A DNA stretch of 64,000 bases from DASUBV01 sp035532295. Lineage in GTDB: Bacteria > Actinomycetota > Actinomycetes > Streptosporangiales > Streptosporangiaceae. This document shows positions 7,954-15,204 of this stretch, in pieces. Location of the stretch: NCBI GenBank assembly GCA_035532295.1, contig DATKRH010000099.1:1-64000 (forward strand), read 5' to 3'. Under the pieces are notes generated by a model. That model was not told the DNA's origin and did not search any database. It was given only the letters and a program-made list of their open reading frames with translations. Numbering within the stretch: the first letter of the stretch is position 1; each line of letters opens with the position of its first letter. The position numbers and the translations under genes are program-made.

Positions 7954-10424
7954 TACCCGGCCTCGCCGTCATGAGAATCCGCCCCCGTATCCGGGGTACC
8001 CGGGCCGGGGGAACCCGCGCCCGGGGAATCTGTCCCTGGCCAGTCACCCAGACCGCCGACCGGGTCATCCAGGTCATCGGTACGTCCGTGCTCCCAGCCC
8101 TTCTGCAACGCCGCCATCAGGTTCCGCGCCTGCTCGGGGGAGCGCACGGCCGGAGCCGGCGCCGCGGAGACGGCCGAATCGGGGCCCGGGCCGGTTCTCA
8201 GCTGCGGGGCGAGACTGGCCTGGCGAACACGTACCGGCAGCCCCAGGTGCGTCCCGCCGCCCACCGGGTCGGCGGCTACCCGGCTCCAGCCCGCCGACCG
8301 CGCCTGCGGCGTCGCGAGCTCCCGATCGGGGGAGACCTCGCCGTCCGGCGGCAACGCCTGCCGGTGGCGGCCCGTGAGGCTGAAGACCGCCGCACGCTGC
8401 CGGTTCGCGACGGCCATGGCCTGCGCCGGGAGCGAGCCAGCGGGCGAGTCCGCGACCGCCGACGGGCCGCCGCCACCCAGCCCTGGCCGCTCGCCCGCCT
8501 CACCTTCCCGCACGATGATGCTGCTCGGCAGGAGCACGATGGCCCTCGTCCCGCCGTAGGGAGACTCCCGCAGCGAGACCTTGATCCCGTGCCGGGCGGC
8601 CAGCCGGCCGACTACGAACAGGCCGAGCTGATCGCTGTTGGCCAGGTCGAACTCTGGCGGGCTGGCCAGACGCTCGTTGATCTGTGCCATCTCCTCGGCG
8701 GTGAGGCCTAGCCCGCGATCCTCGACCTCGACGGCGAAGCCGTTGCCGACCCCCTCGGCCTTGACCTCGACCTGGGTATTCGGCGGGGAGAACGCGGTGG
8801 CGTTCTCGACCAGCTCGGCGATCAGGTGAATCACGTCGTTCACCGCGGCCCCGACGACCGCGTCGTGCGACTCGCTGATCACGTCGACCCGGACGTAGTC
8901 CTCGACCTCGGCGATCGCGGCTCGCAGGACGTCGACGGCGGGCACCGGATCTCGCCAGCCGCGGCCTGGAATCGCCCCGGACAAGATGATCAGGCCCTCC
9001 GCGTGCCGGCGCATGCGCGTGGTGAGGTGGTCCAGCTGGAAAAGATCCGCCAGCGCCGCGGGATCAGCGGCGGCCCGCTCCATCGAGTCGAGCATGCCGA
9101 GCTGGCGGTGCAGCAGCGACTGGTTGCGCAGGGAGAGGTTGAGGAAGACCTGGTTGACTCCCTTACGCAGGTTGGCCTGGCCCACGGCCGCCTCGACCGC
9201 GGTCCGCTGCACCGTCGCGAACGACTCCGCGATCCGGGCGATCTCGGTGATCTTGCCCGTCGTCGGCGGCGGCGACTCCGCGTCGACGTCCACCTCGTCG
9301 CCACGGCGCAGCCGCTCGACGACGCTGGGCAGCCGCACCTCGGCCATACTCTGGACGTTCTTGTGCAGCCCGGTGAGCTCGCCGGTGAGCCGGCGACCGA
9401 ACCACAGCATCAGGAAAACCGACGCCACGACCGCGACCAGGCCCAGTCCGCCCGCGAGGACGGCCTCGGTCACGAGCCGGGTGCTGAGCCGATTAGACAG
9501 GCTGGCCAGGAAGGCGGTGTTCTGGGTCTCTGCTTTTTGCATGGTGGCCAGGAACGCTCCCGACGCCGACTCCCAGGTCATGGGATTCACCGGGATCGGC
9601 CCGGGGCGGCCAATGCTCCCAGCAATCTGGTCTTCCATTGCCGCGAACCGGTGATAGGTAGGCGAGCTGTAATCCCGCACGTACACGTCTCGGATCGGCG
9701 GGTCCAGCAGCACCTGCGCGTCGCTCATCAGAAGGCGCTGGCTTGTCACGGCATTCGCGAACAACTGACGGTCGGCCGTGCTCATCTGGCCGCGCGCGGC
9801 CAGCGCTCCCCCGGCCAGGACCGCCTCCCGTGCGGCCTGCACCAGCGCGCGAGAGGCATCCGTGGTCCCGATCGTCTGCTGGTAGAGGGATGCGTCCTGA
9901 ACCCGGATAGCGTGCTGGAAGAAGTGGAACTCGGCATCGATGACGCTGCTGTAGGACTGGAACGCCGCCAGCGGGCTCATGGTGCCCGTGTCGATCGCGT
10001 TCCGGACGGTGCCGAGCTGGCTCAGCTTCGTGAAGAGGACGTTCAGTGGCCGCGCGGCCGACGAGGGTACCTTGGCGCGGATGGACTCCAGCGCGCCGCG
10101 AGCCGCCGCTACCACGACATCGGTGCGCTGCCGGGTGGCGTCCAGCGGTGCTACGGGGGACAAGCGGCCAGTGCTCAGCCAGATGAAGGTCTGCGCTTGC
10201 TCCTGCGCTAGCTGAGCCGACAGAGCCTGGGTGGGGGCACCAATCCTCTTGGTCACCGCGTTGTATTCATGCTCGGTGACGGCGCTGCCGAGCGTACTGC
10301 CCGCGGCGACGCCCCACAACGCCACCAGGGAAACGACGGGCACCACGAGCAGGCCGAACAGCGTCAGCCGCACCGGCCTGGTACGCGCCGGGCGGGCGGC
10401 CATGGCGCCTCGGGCAAAGGGCAT
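7953..10424 (-). CDS. cvnA: Conservon sensor histidine kinase-like protein (CvnA)
   Basis: An 823-residue membrane sensor: first TM helix about 20-42, an extracytoplasmic nitrate-sensing (NIT)-like region of about 250 residues, a second TM near 320-345, a HAMP-like linker, and an HATPase_c domain with N-box HLIAELVENATAFSPP (about 533-548) and G-boxes VEDRGLGL and SDQLGLFVV. The C-terminal 180 residues are Pro/Gly/Ala-rich and probably disordered. GGAG lies 7 nt before the ATG. It is the first gene of the conservon and the likely signal input. Confidence 0.92.
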   Translation of the reverse strand: MPFARGAMAARPARTRPVRLTLFGLLVVPVVSLVALWGVAAGSTLGSAVTEHEYNAVTKRIGAPTQALSAQLAQEQAQTFIWLSTGRLSPVAPLDATRQRTDVVVAAARGALESIRAKVPSSAARPLNVLFTKLSQLGTVRNAIDTGTMSPLAAFQSYSSVIDAEFHFFQHAIRVQDASLYQQTIGTTDASRALVQAAREAVLAGGALAARGQMSTADRQLFANAVTSQRLLMSDAQVLLDPPIRDVYVRDYSSPTYHRFAAMEDQIAGSIGRPGPIPVNPMTWESASGAFLATMQKAETQNTAFLASLSNRLSTRLVTEAVLAGGLGLVAVVASVFLMLWFGRRLTGELTGLHKNVQSMAEVRLPSVVERLRRGDEVDVDAESPPPTTGKITEIARIAESFATVQRTAVEAAVGQANLRKGVNQVFLNLSLRNQSLLHRQLGMLDSMERAAADPAALADLFQLDHLTTRMRRHAEGLIILSGAIPGRGWRDPVPAVDVLRAAIAEVEDYVRVDVISESHDAVVGAAVNDVIHLIAELVENATAFSPPNTQVEVKAEGVGNGFAVEVEDRGLGLTAEEMAQINERLASPPEFDLANSDQLGLFVVGRLAARHGIKVSLRESPYGGTRAIVLLPSSIIVREGEAGERPGLGGGGPSAVADSPAGSLPAQAMAVANRQRAAVFSLTGRHRQALPPDGEVSPDRELATPQARSAGWSRVAADPVGGGTHLGLPVRVRQASLAPQLRTGPGPDSAVSAAPAPAVRSPEQARNLMAALQKGWEHGRTDDLDDPVGGLGDWPGTDSPGAGSPGPGTPDTGADSHDGEAG

Positions 10425-10678
10425 GGCAAATCTCCCCGAAGAGTCGAAACAGATGACGTGAGCTGCATCATCCGGCGAGCCGGATCGCTCCGCTGCTTCC
10501 GGCGGCGGGCCCCCAGCCGGGGGGCGATGGCGGTCGCGTGGAGCCTAACATTAGTTCCATATTGGCCAAGATAAGAGGAGAAAATTCCTTCTCATGCATC
10601 GACCGCCATTTGCATTCCTAAATTTGCATTTCTCATGTCCGTTTAATTACTTACGCCGGATTTATGGATGCGGCACCG
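10425..10678. promoter_or_regulatory. AT-rich upstream region of the conservon with direct repeats
   Basis: The segment 10545-10670 is strikingly AT-rich against its surroundings. It holds a direct repeat ATTTGCATTCCT (10608-10619) / ATTTGCATTTCT (10622-10633) with a 14-bp period, and an inverted repeat GAGAA-N6-TTCTC near 10576-10591. Nearer cvnA, CCCCC-AGCC-GGGGG (10510-10523) could form a leader hairpin. No gene is supported in either strand. Promoter function is inferred from position and composition. Confidence 0.45.
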
Positions 10679-11602
10679 CTATCCGGCCTGGATGGTCGCG
10701 CCGCAGGTGTCGACGCGCAGCGGCAGCACCTGCCAGGCGACGCCGTCGGCCTCGGCTACCGCCGCCACGTCCCCAGCCGCCGGCCCAGCGCCGTCGAGGG
10801 TGAAAGCGAGAACCGAGGGCCCGGCTCCCGAGACGACCGCGGGGATGCCCGCGTCGCGCAGGCGGGCGATCAGGCTCGCGGTGGCCGGCATCGCGGTCGC
10901 GCGATAGCGCTGGTGCAGGTAATCCTCGGTGCCGTCCATGAGCAGATCCGGCCGGCTGGTGAGCGCGGCGACCAGCAGCGCGGCCCTGGCCGAGTTCGCC
11001 GCTGCCGCCGCGTGCGGAACCTCCGGCGGCAGCACCTGGCGCGCCGTGACGGTGGCCAGCGGCTGAGCGGGCACGCAGAGCACCGCGGAGATCCGCGGCA
11101 GCGGGGCCAGCCGGGCGGTCCGCGCGCCCGTACCCGGCTCCCAGGCGATCGTCAGGCCGCCGGCCAGGCACGCCGCCACGTTGTCCGGGTGCCCCTCCAG
11201 GCGGGTGGCCATGCGCAGCACGGCGTCGTCGGGGAGCGCGGTCATCCCGGCCTCGCCCGCCAGGGCACGGGCGGCCAGGATCCCGGCGACGATGCCGGCG
11301 GCCGAGGAGCCCAGGCCGTAGCCCTGCGGGATCGCGTTCACGCAGGACAGCGCGATTCCCGGCGGCTGGCCCCCGATCGCGGCGAAGGCCGTCCGCATGG
11401 CCCGGATCACCAGGTGCTGCTCGCCGGCGCCTGCGGTCGCCGTTCCCATGCCGGTCACCTCGATGGCCACCCCGCCCGGCGTCACTCGCGCCGTCACGAC
11501 GTCATGCAGGCCGAGCGCCAGGCCGAACGAGTCGAAGCCCGGGCCCAGGTTGGCGCTGGTCGCCGGGGCCCGGACCGTTACCGGACCGGCCGGCCAGGTC
11601 AC
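10679..11602 (-). CDS. thrB: Homoserine kinase
   Basis: A 307-residue GHMP kinase: N-terminal VTVRAPATSANLGPGFDSFGLAL, ATP-binding motif QGYGLGSSAAGIVAG (about 91-105) and C-terminal VSGAGPSVLAF. It phosphorylates homoserine to O-phosphohomoserine, the substrate of ThrC encoded immediately upstream. Its ATG overlaps the thrC stop by 4 bp, completing the hom-thrC-thrB operon. Confidence 0.96.
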   Translation of the reverse strand: MTWPAGPVTVRAPATSANLGPGFDSFGLALGLHDVVTARVTPGGVAIEVTGMGTATAGAGEQHLVIRAMRTAFAAIGGQPPGIALSCVNAIPQGYGLGSSAAGIVAGILAARALAGEAGMTALPDDAVLRMATRLEGHPDNVAACLAGGLTIAWEPGTGARTARLAPLPRISAVLCVPAQPLATVTARQVLPPEVPHAAAAANSARAALLVAALTSRPDLLMDGTEDYLHQRYRATAMPATASLIARLRDAGIPAVVSGAGPSVLAFTLDGAGPAAGDVAAVAEADGVAWQVLPLRVDTCGATIQAG

Positions 11603-12711
11603 GCCAGGCCCAGCGCGCTGGCCGCGGCGGCGGCATCGACCGGGACGACCCGCGGAGCGGGCGACCCGGAGACGGCGGTGTCGGGATCCTTGAGGCCGTT
11701 GCCGGTGATCGTGCAGACGACCACGGACCCGGCGGCCACCTGGCCGTTCTGCCGGGCCTGCAGCAGGCCGGCCACGCCGGCCGCGGACGCGGGCTCGCCG
11801 AACACGCCCTCATCGCGGGCCAGCAGCCGGTAAGCGGTCAGGATCTGCTCGTCAGTCACGGCGTCGATCAGGCCGCCGGACTCATCCCGCGCGGCCTCGG
11901 CGAGCCGCCAGGATGCCGGATTGCCGATCCTGATCGCGGTGGCGATCGTGGACGGCTTCAGGACCGGCCGCCCGATGACGATCGGGGCGGCGCCGCTGGC
12001 CTGGTAGCCGAGCATGCGCGGCACCCTGGTCGACTCCCCGCTGGCCAGGTACTCCTGGTACCCGAGCCAGTACGCGGCGATGTTGCCGGCATTGCCGACC
12101 GGCAGGCAGTGCACGTCGGGCGCGTCGCCCAGCTCGTCCACGATCTCGAACGCGGCGGTCTTCTGACCCTGCAGGCGCTCGGTGTTCACCGAGTTGACCA
12201 GCGCGACCGGATAGTCGGCGGCCAGCTTGCGCGCCAGTTCCAGGCAATCGTCGAAGTTGCCGTCGACCTGCAGCAGCTTCGCGCCGTGGACCAGCGCCTG
12301 GGCCAGCTTGCCGAGCGCGATGTTGCCCTGCGGGACCAGGACCGCGCAGCCCATTCCGGCGCGGGCGGCGTAGGCCGCGGCACTGGCGCTGGTATTGCCG
12401 GTCGAGCCGCAGATCACCGTCTTGGCCCCGCGCCCCGCGGCCAGGCTGACCGCGACGGTCATCCCGCGGTCCTTGAACGACCCGGTCGGGTTGGCGCCCT
12501 CGACCTTGAGGTAAACCTCGCAGTCAGTCCGGGCGGACAGGCCGGGCGCGGGCAGCAGCGGGGTGCCGCCCTCCCGCAGCGAGATCACCGGCGTGTGCTC
12601 GGTGACCGGCAGCCGGGACCGGTACTCGGCGATAACGCCGCGCCACGGCCGGGTCGCCGCGCCCGTGGTATCTAGTGCCGTGGTAGCTGGTGCCGTGGTA
12701 GCTGGGCTCAT
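11599..12711 (-). CDS. thrC: Threonine synthase
   Basis: A 370-residue PLP enzyme: the PLP lysine lies in NPTGSFKDRGMT (about residues 75-86), the phosphate-binding loop in CGSTGNTSASAAAYAARAG, and CTITGNGLKDPD near the C-terminus. It converts O-phosphohomoserine to threonine. It overlaps hom by 4 bp and thrB by 4 bp. The first about 20 residues are an Ala/Thr stretch produced by a 15-bp repeat. Confidence 0.96.
   Translation of the reverse strand: MSPATTAPATTALDTTGAATRPWRGVIAEYRSRLPVTEHTPVISLREGGTPLLPAPGLSARTDCEVYLKVEGANPTGSFKDRGMTVAVSLAAGRGAKTVICGSTGNTSASAAAYAARAGMGCAVLVPQGNIALGKLAQALVHGAKLLQVDGNFDDCLELARKLAADYPVALVNSVNTERLQGQKTAAFEIVDELGDAPDVHCLPVGNAGNIAAYWLGYQEYLASGESTRVPRMLGYQASGAAPIVIGRPVLKPSTIATAIRIGNPASWRLAEAARDESGGLIDAVTDEQILTAYRLLARDEGVFGEPASAAGVAGLLQARQNGQVAAGSVVVCTITGNGLKDPDTAVSGSPAPRVVPVDAAAAASALGLA
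12662..12706. repeat. 15-bp tandem repeat at the 5' end of thrC
   Basis: Three copies (two near-identical, one diverged) of GCCGTGGTAGCTGGT. They encode the repeated Thr-Ala-rich pentapeptides at the extreme N-terminus of threonine synthase. Confidence 0.8.
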
Positions 12712-14015
12712 TCGCCGTCCTCGCCTTCGACCCGCATGACGCTCGCCACGGCGCGCACGGCGGTCATGGCGCTCAGGTTGGCCACCGTCTTGGCCAGGGC
12801 GTCCTCCCGGGCTGTGTGGGTAACGATGAGCAGGTTGGCGTCGTCGCCCCGGCCCTCCTGGCGCATCGCCTTGATCGACACGCCCTGCTGGGCGAACGTG
12901 TCGGCGATCGGGGCGAGCACCCCTGGCCGGTCGGCCACGTCGAGCTGCACGTAGTAGCGGGTCAGTGCGTCGCCGATCGGGACCAGCGGCAGCCCCGCGT
13001 AGGTGGAGGCGTCCGGGCCGCGCAGTCCGGCGAGCCGATTGCGCACGACGGCGACGAGGTCGCCGAGCACGGCGCTGGCGGTCGGCTGGCCGCCCGCGCC
13101 GGCCCCGTAGAACATCAGCCGGCCCGCCGACTCGGCCTCGACGAACACCGCGTTATAGGCCTCTCGAACGGCGGCTAGCGGGTGCACCCGCGGAATCATC
13201 GCCGGGTGGACGCGCGCGGACACGCCGCCGCTGCAGCGCTCGCAGATGGCCAGGAGCTTGACCACGCAGCCCAGCGTCTTGGCACTGGCGATGTCCGCGG
13301 CGGTGACCTCGGTGATGCCCTCGCGGTACACGTCGCCGACCGTGACCTCGGTGTGGAACGCGATACTGGCCAGGATGGCGGCCTTGGCCGCCGCGTCGTA
13401 GCCCGCGATGTCCGCGGTGGGGTCGGCCTCGGCGTAGCCGAGGGCCTGCGCCTCCGCGAGCGCGGTGCCGAAATCCGCGCCCGAGGTGTCCATCTGGTCG
13501 AGAATGTAGTTGGTCGTCCCGTTCACGATGCCCAGCACGCGCCGGACCTCGTCACCGGCCAGCGACTCGCGCAGCGGCCGCAGCAGCGGGATCGCGCCCG
13601 CCACGGCGGCCTCGTAGTAGATATCGACGCCGTTGGACCGCGCGGCCTCGTGCAGGATCGCGCGGTCGGTGGCCAGCAGCGCCTTGTTGGCCGTTACGAC
13701 CGACTTGCCGGCGTTGAGCGCGGCCAGCAGCAGTGTCCGGGCGGGCTCGATGCCGCCGGTCAGCTCGATCACGATGTCCACGTCGGGGCGGGTGACCAGG
13801 GCCGCGGCGTCGACGGTGAGCAGGTCCGGGTCCACCGGCACCAGGCGCGCCCGGTTCAGGTCGCGAACCGCGACGCCGACCACCTCCAGCGCGGCTCCCG
13901 CCCGCGCGGCCAGGTCAGCCGACTGCTCAGCCAGCAGGCGGTAGACAGCCGAGCCCACCGCTCCGCAGCCCAGCAGGGCCACCTTCAGCGTCGCGCGATC
14001 TCCGGTCGTCCGCAC
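12708..14015 (-). CDS. hom: Homoserine dehydrogenase
   Basis: A 435-residue enzyme: NAD(P)-binding GCGAVGSAVYRLL near the start, catalytic-domain signature GIVNGTTNYILDQM and GYAEADPTADIAGYDAAAKAAILA, and a C-terminal ACT domain (VQLDVADRPGVLAPIADTFAQ) consistent with threonine feedback control. It reduces aspartate semialdehyde to homoserine. First gene of the threonine operon. Confidence 0.96.
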   Translation of the reverse strand: MRTTGDRATLKVALLGCGAVGSAVYRLLAEQSADLAARAGAALEVVGVAVRDLNRARLVPVDPDLLTVDAAALVTRPDVDIVIELTGGIEPARTLLLAALNAGKSVVTANKALLATDRAILHEAARSNGVDIYYEAAVAGAIPLLRPLRESLAGDEVRRVLGIVNGTTNYILDQMDTSGADFGTALAEAQALGYAEADPTADIAGYDAAAKAAILASIAFHTEVTVGDVYREGITEVTAADIASAKTLGCVVKLLAICERCSGGVSARVHPAMIPRVHPLAAVREAYNAVFVEAESAGRLMFYGAGAGGQPTASAVLGDLVAVVRNRLAGLRGPDASTYAGLPLVPIGDALTRYYVQLDVADRPGVLAPIADTFAQQGVSIKAMRQEGRGDDANLLIVTHTAREDALAKTVANLSAMTAVRAVASVMRVEGEDGE

Positions 14016-14070
14016 AACTCAGCCCGCTTCCCCTCGCCCGGTGCCTACCCAGTTGTCCGCCCCGGGCTCA

Positions 14071-14093
14071 TCCGCCGGGCAGTCGCCGGCGGA
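14071..14093. promoter_or_regulatory. Perfect inverted repeat upstream of hom
   Basis: TCCGCCGG-N7-CCGGCGGA, an 8-bp perfect stem with a 7-nt loop, 56 bp upstream of the hom start in the 270-bp divergent region shared with the PIG-L gene. It could be an operator or part of a leader hairpin. No threonine-rich leader peptide was recognised. Confidence 0.35.
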
Positions 14094-14285
14094 CAGGCAG
14101 GACGCCTAGGGTGTCACAGCTTACCGAGGCCGCAGGACCAGTGCCTGCAGCAGACGCTCGATCTCGGCCTCCGGGTCGCGGGTCAGCCCCGTATGCACGG
14201 GGCCCGCCTGCACGACGGTGCACGCTGCAGTCATGATGAGTGGCAGCGCGGTCACCGCCGACCGCAGGACAGGCCGGAGGTAGCT

Positions 14286-14990
14286 ATGCAGCCCATGCCC
14301 GAGGACTGGGACCGTGCCGTCGCGGTCGTCGCTCACCCCGATGACCTGGAGTACGGCGCCGCGGCCGCGGTCGCCCGCTGGACCGCCCAGGGCAAGAAGG
14401 TCGCCTACGTGCTGGCCAGCCGGGGCGAGGCCGGCATCGCGGGCATGGCTCCCGCGCAGGTGGGACCGCTGCGCGTCGATGAGGAACTGCGCAGCGCCGC
14501 GGTGGTCGGCGTGACCGATGTCGAGTTCCTCGACCATGCCGACGGCATGATCGAGTACGGCCTGCCGCTGCGCCGCGACCTGGCGGCCGCCTTCCGGCGG
14601 CTGCGGCCCGAGATCGTTATCACGATGAGCTTTGACCTCACGTGGGGCGAGGAGGGGCCGGTCAATCACGCCGACCACCGGGCCGTGGGCCTGGCCGTGC
14701 TCGACGCGTGCCGGGACGCGGCCAACGAGTGGGTCTTCGCCGACGCCGGTCCCGCCTGCGACACGATCCGCGACGCCTACGTGTGCGCGACCGGCAATCC
14801 GACGCATTTCGTCGACGTCACCGCCACGATCGACGCTGGCGTCGCGTCCCTGCGCGAGCACCGCGCCTACCTGGAGGGCCTCGGCGGCGACTTCGATCCC
14901 GATGAGTTCCTCCGCAACATGGCCGGCTTCACCGGCCTGGCCGCGGGCTGCGAGTACGCCGTCGGCCTGCGCCGCTACCCGATGGGCTAG
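14286..14990 (+). CDS. PIG-L family zinc deacetylase
   Basis: A 234-residue protein with the PIG-L/LmbE zinc motif VAHPDDLEYG (about 13-22) and the second motif NHADHRAVG. The family includes MshB and Mca of mycothiol metabolism and other N-acetyl-sugar deacetylases; this one is shorter than typical MshB and lacks enough diagnostic sequence to choose. The ATG at 14286 has GGAGGT five bases upstream, which fixes the start against the much longer open frame behind it. Confidence 0.9.
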   Translation: MQPMPEDWDRAVAVVAHPDDLEYGAAAAVARWTAQGKKVAYVLASRGEAGIAGMAPAQVGPLRVDEELRSAAVVGVTDVEFLDHADGMIEYGLPLRRDLAAAFRRLRPEIVITMSFDLTWGEEGPVNHADHRAVGLAVLDACRDAANEWVFADAGPACDTIRDAYVCATGNPTHFVDVTATIDAGVASLREHRAYLEGLGGDFDPDEFLRNMAGFTGLAAGCEYAVGLRRYPMG

Positions 14991-15065
14991 GAGCCGCCCG
15001 GCGGCGCTCGGGCACCCTGGCGCGGGCCGCCTCCGTTGATACCGGGCATCTCATGGGCTGTAGCC

Positions 15066-15121
15066 ATCGAACTGTGTTTCGATTTCAGTCGATAATGTGC
15101 CGCCTTAGATTCTCAGCTGAG
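15066..15121. promoter_or_regulatory. Inverted repeats upstream of lon
   Basis: An imperfect palindrome ATCGAACTG-N11-CAGTCGAT (15066-15093) and a perfect 10-bp palindrome CTCAGCTGAG (15112-15121) lie 84-139 bp before the lon start, in a locally AT-richer promoter-like region. They are candidate regulator sites. A canonical HspR (HAIR) site is not present. Confidence 0.35.
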
Positions 15122-15204
15122 CGCGAACAACAGCCGGAACAAACGAGGGCGCCGGCTTCTTGTAGAGGTGTAATCAAGTAACGCTGATACAGGAAGTGAG
15201 CGCG

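Noticed and set aside
10594..10803. Small forward ORF starting in the AT-rich region upstream of cvnA
   Set aside because: Its second half is antisense to thrB and Arg/Pro-rich, and no ribosome-binding site precedes the ATG.
13182..14285. Long upstream extension of the PIG-L frame across hom
   Set aside because: The extension is antisense to hom and has no family sequence; GGAGGT before ATG 14286 gives a clear start.
15159..15178. HAIR (HspR) operator upstream of lon
   Set aside because: Only CTTG and CAAG half-cores are present, 12 bp apart instead of 13, without the conserved AGT/ACT inner bases.
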